This document shows positions 62,647 through 64,000 of a stretch of 64,000 nt of DNA, piece after piece (position 1 is the stretch's first letter; each line of letters begins with the position of its first letter). The stretch covers positions 248,001-312,000 of the forward strand of contig CAJXMJ010000001.1 in NCBI GenBank assembly GCA_913056455.1. The letters run 5' to 3'. Both the position numbers and the translations under genes were made by a program. The notes beneath the pieces are model-generated. The model saw only the letters and a list, made by a program, of their open reading frames with translations, was not told the DNA's origin and searched no databases. The DNA comes from an uncultured Fodinibius sp. (GTDB taxonomy: Bacteria; Bacteroidota; Rhodothermia; Balneolales; Balneolaceae).

Positions 62647-63630
62647 ATGGCTGAGTTACAATTCAGAGAAGCAATCCGGGCTGCAATTGATGAAGAGATG
62701 TCCCAGGATGAAGATATTTTTGTAATGGGCGAAGAAGTCGCAGAATACGACGGAGCCTATAAAGTAACCGAAGGTCTGCTTGATAAACACGGACCTAAGC
62801 GGATGATCGATACGCCTATTTCGGAGCTCGGTTTTGCCGGCATCGGAGTGGGGGCGGCTATGAATGGCCTGCGTCCCATTGTCGAATTTATGACTTTTAA
62901 CTTTGCTGTGCTGGCTGCTGATCAAATTATTAATCACGCTTCCAAAGCACGGTACATGACCGGCGGACAAGTTGAGATTCCGATCGTGTTTCGGGGACCC
63001 AACGCGTCTGCAGGTCAGTTAAGTGCAACGCACTCCGTATCCTATGATGCAATGTATGCGCATTTTCCCGGGCTTAAAGTTATTTATACCTCTGAACCGG
63101 CGGATGCCAAAGGATTGCTAAAGTCTGCGATAAGAGATGATAACCCGGTATTGTTTATGGAATCGGAGCAGATGTACGGACTGAAAGGAGAAGTACCCGA
63201 CGAAGATGACTTCACTATTCCTATTGGTAAAGCCAAGGTAAAACGAGAGGGGAGTGACGTAACAGTGATAGCACATGGTAAAATGTATCACGTTGCTACG
63301 CAAGCGGCTGAAAAGCTGGCTAAAGAAGATGTAGATGTGGAAATTGTTGATCCCCGTACGGTTAAACCGCTGGATATAGAAACAATTGTAAAGTCCATCC
63401 GCAAAACCAACCGTTGCGTAATTGTGGATGAGGCACATCCCTTTGGCGGGTTGGCAGCCGAGGTTGGATACCTGATTCAGCGAGAAGCTTTTGATTACCT
63501 GGATGCGCCTGTACAGCGTGTTACGCTGCCGGATACCAATGCACCCTTTGCAAAAAATCTGTTTGATGAGTGGTTGCCGAGTCCGGACCAGGTGATAGAT
63601 GCAATTAATACGGTTACTTATCGCAAGTAA
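62647..63630 (+). CDS. pdhB: Pyruvate dehydrogenase E1 component, beta subunit
   Basis: Partner of pdhA that completes the alpha2-beta2 E1. The 327-residue chain has FREAIRAAIDEEMSQDEDIFV, the TPP-activating glutamate region DTPISELGFAGIGVGAAMNG, GLRPIVEFMTFNF and the C-terminal transketolase domain (VTVIAHGKMYHVATQA, VDPRTVKPLD and EAHPFGG). Length is normal. It sits between pdhA and the E2 gene (28-base gap). Confidence 0.96.
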   Translation: MAELQFREAIRAAIDEEMSQDEDIFVMGEEVAEYDGAYKVTEGLLDKHGPKRMIDTPISELGFAGIGVGAAMNGLRPIVEFMTFNFAVLAADQIINHASKARYMTGGQVEIPIVFRGPNASAGQLSATHSVSYDAMYAHFPGLKVIYTSEPADAKGLLKSAIRDDNPVLFMESEQMYGLKGEVPDEDDFTIPIGKAKVKREGSDVTVIAHGKMYHVATQAAEKLAKEDVDVEIVDPRTVKPLDIETIVKSIRKTNRCVIVDEAHPFGGLAAEVGYLIQREAFDYLDAPVQRVTLPDTNAPFAKNLFDEWLPSPDQVIDAINTVTYRK

Positions 63631-63658
63631 TTTAAACCTATAAATTTAGATACTTACT

Positions 63659-64000
63659 ATGGCAGTTAAGGTTGAAATGCCCAAGCTAAGCGATACGATG
63701 GAAGAAGGCGTTATCGCTGCGTGGAATGTGGAAGAAGGAGATACGGTAGAATCCGGCGATGTTATTGCCGAGGTGGAAACTGATAAGGCAACAATGGAAG
63801 TTGAAGTTTTTGATGCCGGAACAATTCTGAAAATTCTTGTTGATGAAGGAGATGCCGTGCCGCTCGGCGGATTGATTGCCGTTATTGGTGAGGAAGGTGA
63901 AGATATCAGTGATATATTGGAAGAAGCTGGTTCCGAGGGCAGTTCTGATAAATCCTCTGAAAAGAAAAAGGAGGACACTGACAAAAAAGCTGAAGAAGGG
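63659..64000 (+). CDS. pdhC: Dihydrolipoamide acetyltransferase (E2 of pyruvate dehydrogenase), N-terminal part
   Basis: The ATG at 63659 opens a frame that runs off the window end after 114 codons. The first 80 residues form a lipoyl domain: VEMPKLSDTMEEGVIAAWNV, then the lipoylation site ETDKATMEVE (Lys43). It is followed by a Lys/Glu/Ser-rich linker. The catalytic domain is outside the window. Third gene of the pdh operon. The identity as the pyruvate E2 rests on the operon. Confidence 0.92.
   Translation, partial: MAVKVEMPKLSDTMEEGVIAAWNVEEGDTVESGDVIAEVETDKATMEVEVFDAGTILKILVDEGDAVPLGGLIAVIGEEGEDISDILEEAGSEGSSDKSSEKKKEDTDKKAEEG

Noticed and set aside
1-64000. CRISPR arrays
   Set aside because: I saw no regularly spaced direct repeats and no cas genes on reading through the window.

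Overview
The window is a bacterial chromosome segment, most likely from the Bacteroidota/Rhodothermota/Balneolota side of the tree (a Balneola- or Fodinibius-like marine or saline bacterium is my best guess). This is inferred from SusC/SusD outer-membrane pairs, a GWxTD lipoprotein, a TonB receptor with DUF4249 and DUF4159 partners, a SprE/PorW-like TPR lipoprotein and mostly SD-poor gene starts. No rRNA or species marker is present, so the assignment is tentative.

Left chromosomal part (1-33661): the tail of one SusC gene with its SusD partner, then a complete second SusC/SusD pair, each closed by a strong intrinsic terminator. Then come a GWxTD lipoprotein and a dense housekeeping stretch: pyruvate kinase, a TPR lipoprotein with a TonB C-terminal domain, quinone-type dihydroorotate dehydrogenase, FolC, Rho, an MBL hydrolase, SppA, a phytoene-desaturase-like oxidoreductase, alanine racemase, an FKBP isomerase, an rpiB-glyA-tatC operon, a TonB receptor-DUF4249-DUF4159 operon and a fused aspartate kinase/diaminopimelate decarboxylase.

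Island (about 34217-53326): a tmRNA gene (ssrA, 33867-34230) has been used as an integration site. Its last 14 bases plus one more form a perfect 15-bp direct repeat (34217-34231 and 53312-53326) that brackets about 19 kb of visibly more AT-rich DNA. Just outside the right repeat lies a strong terminator that probably belonged to ssrA before insertion. The island begins with an IntDOT-like tyrosine recombinase whose Arg I position is Ser, followed by an excisionase-like HTH protein, a winged-helix protein, a long inverted repeat, DUF3871 and RadC-like genes. Its cargo is defence-like: a type III restriction pair (Res then Mod) on the + strand, facing a minus-strand set of a PD-(D/E)xK-RAMA protein, a NucS-like nuclease, an HNH nuclease and a PHP-domain/SMC-type ATPase (TrlF-like). 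An XRE regulator, a TPR protein and small ORFs complete the right end. No relaxase or conjugation gene is visible.

Right chromosomal part (53327-64000): a DUF389 membrane protein, a 2OG-Fe(II) oxygenase, an orphan response regulator, a small beta-barrel protein, a plant-type ferredoxin-NADP reductase, a DUF502 protein, alanyl-tRNA synthetase and the pyruvate dehydrogenase operon (pdhA, pdhB and the start of the E2 gene, cut by the window end).

The best candidate for an undescribed system is the four-gene minus-strand nuclease/ATPase cluster (44985-51332) beside the type III R-M genes.
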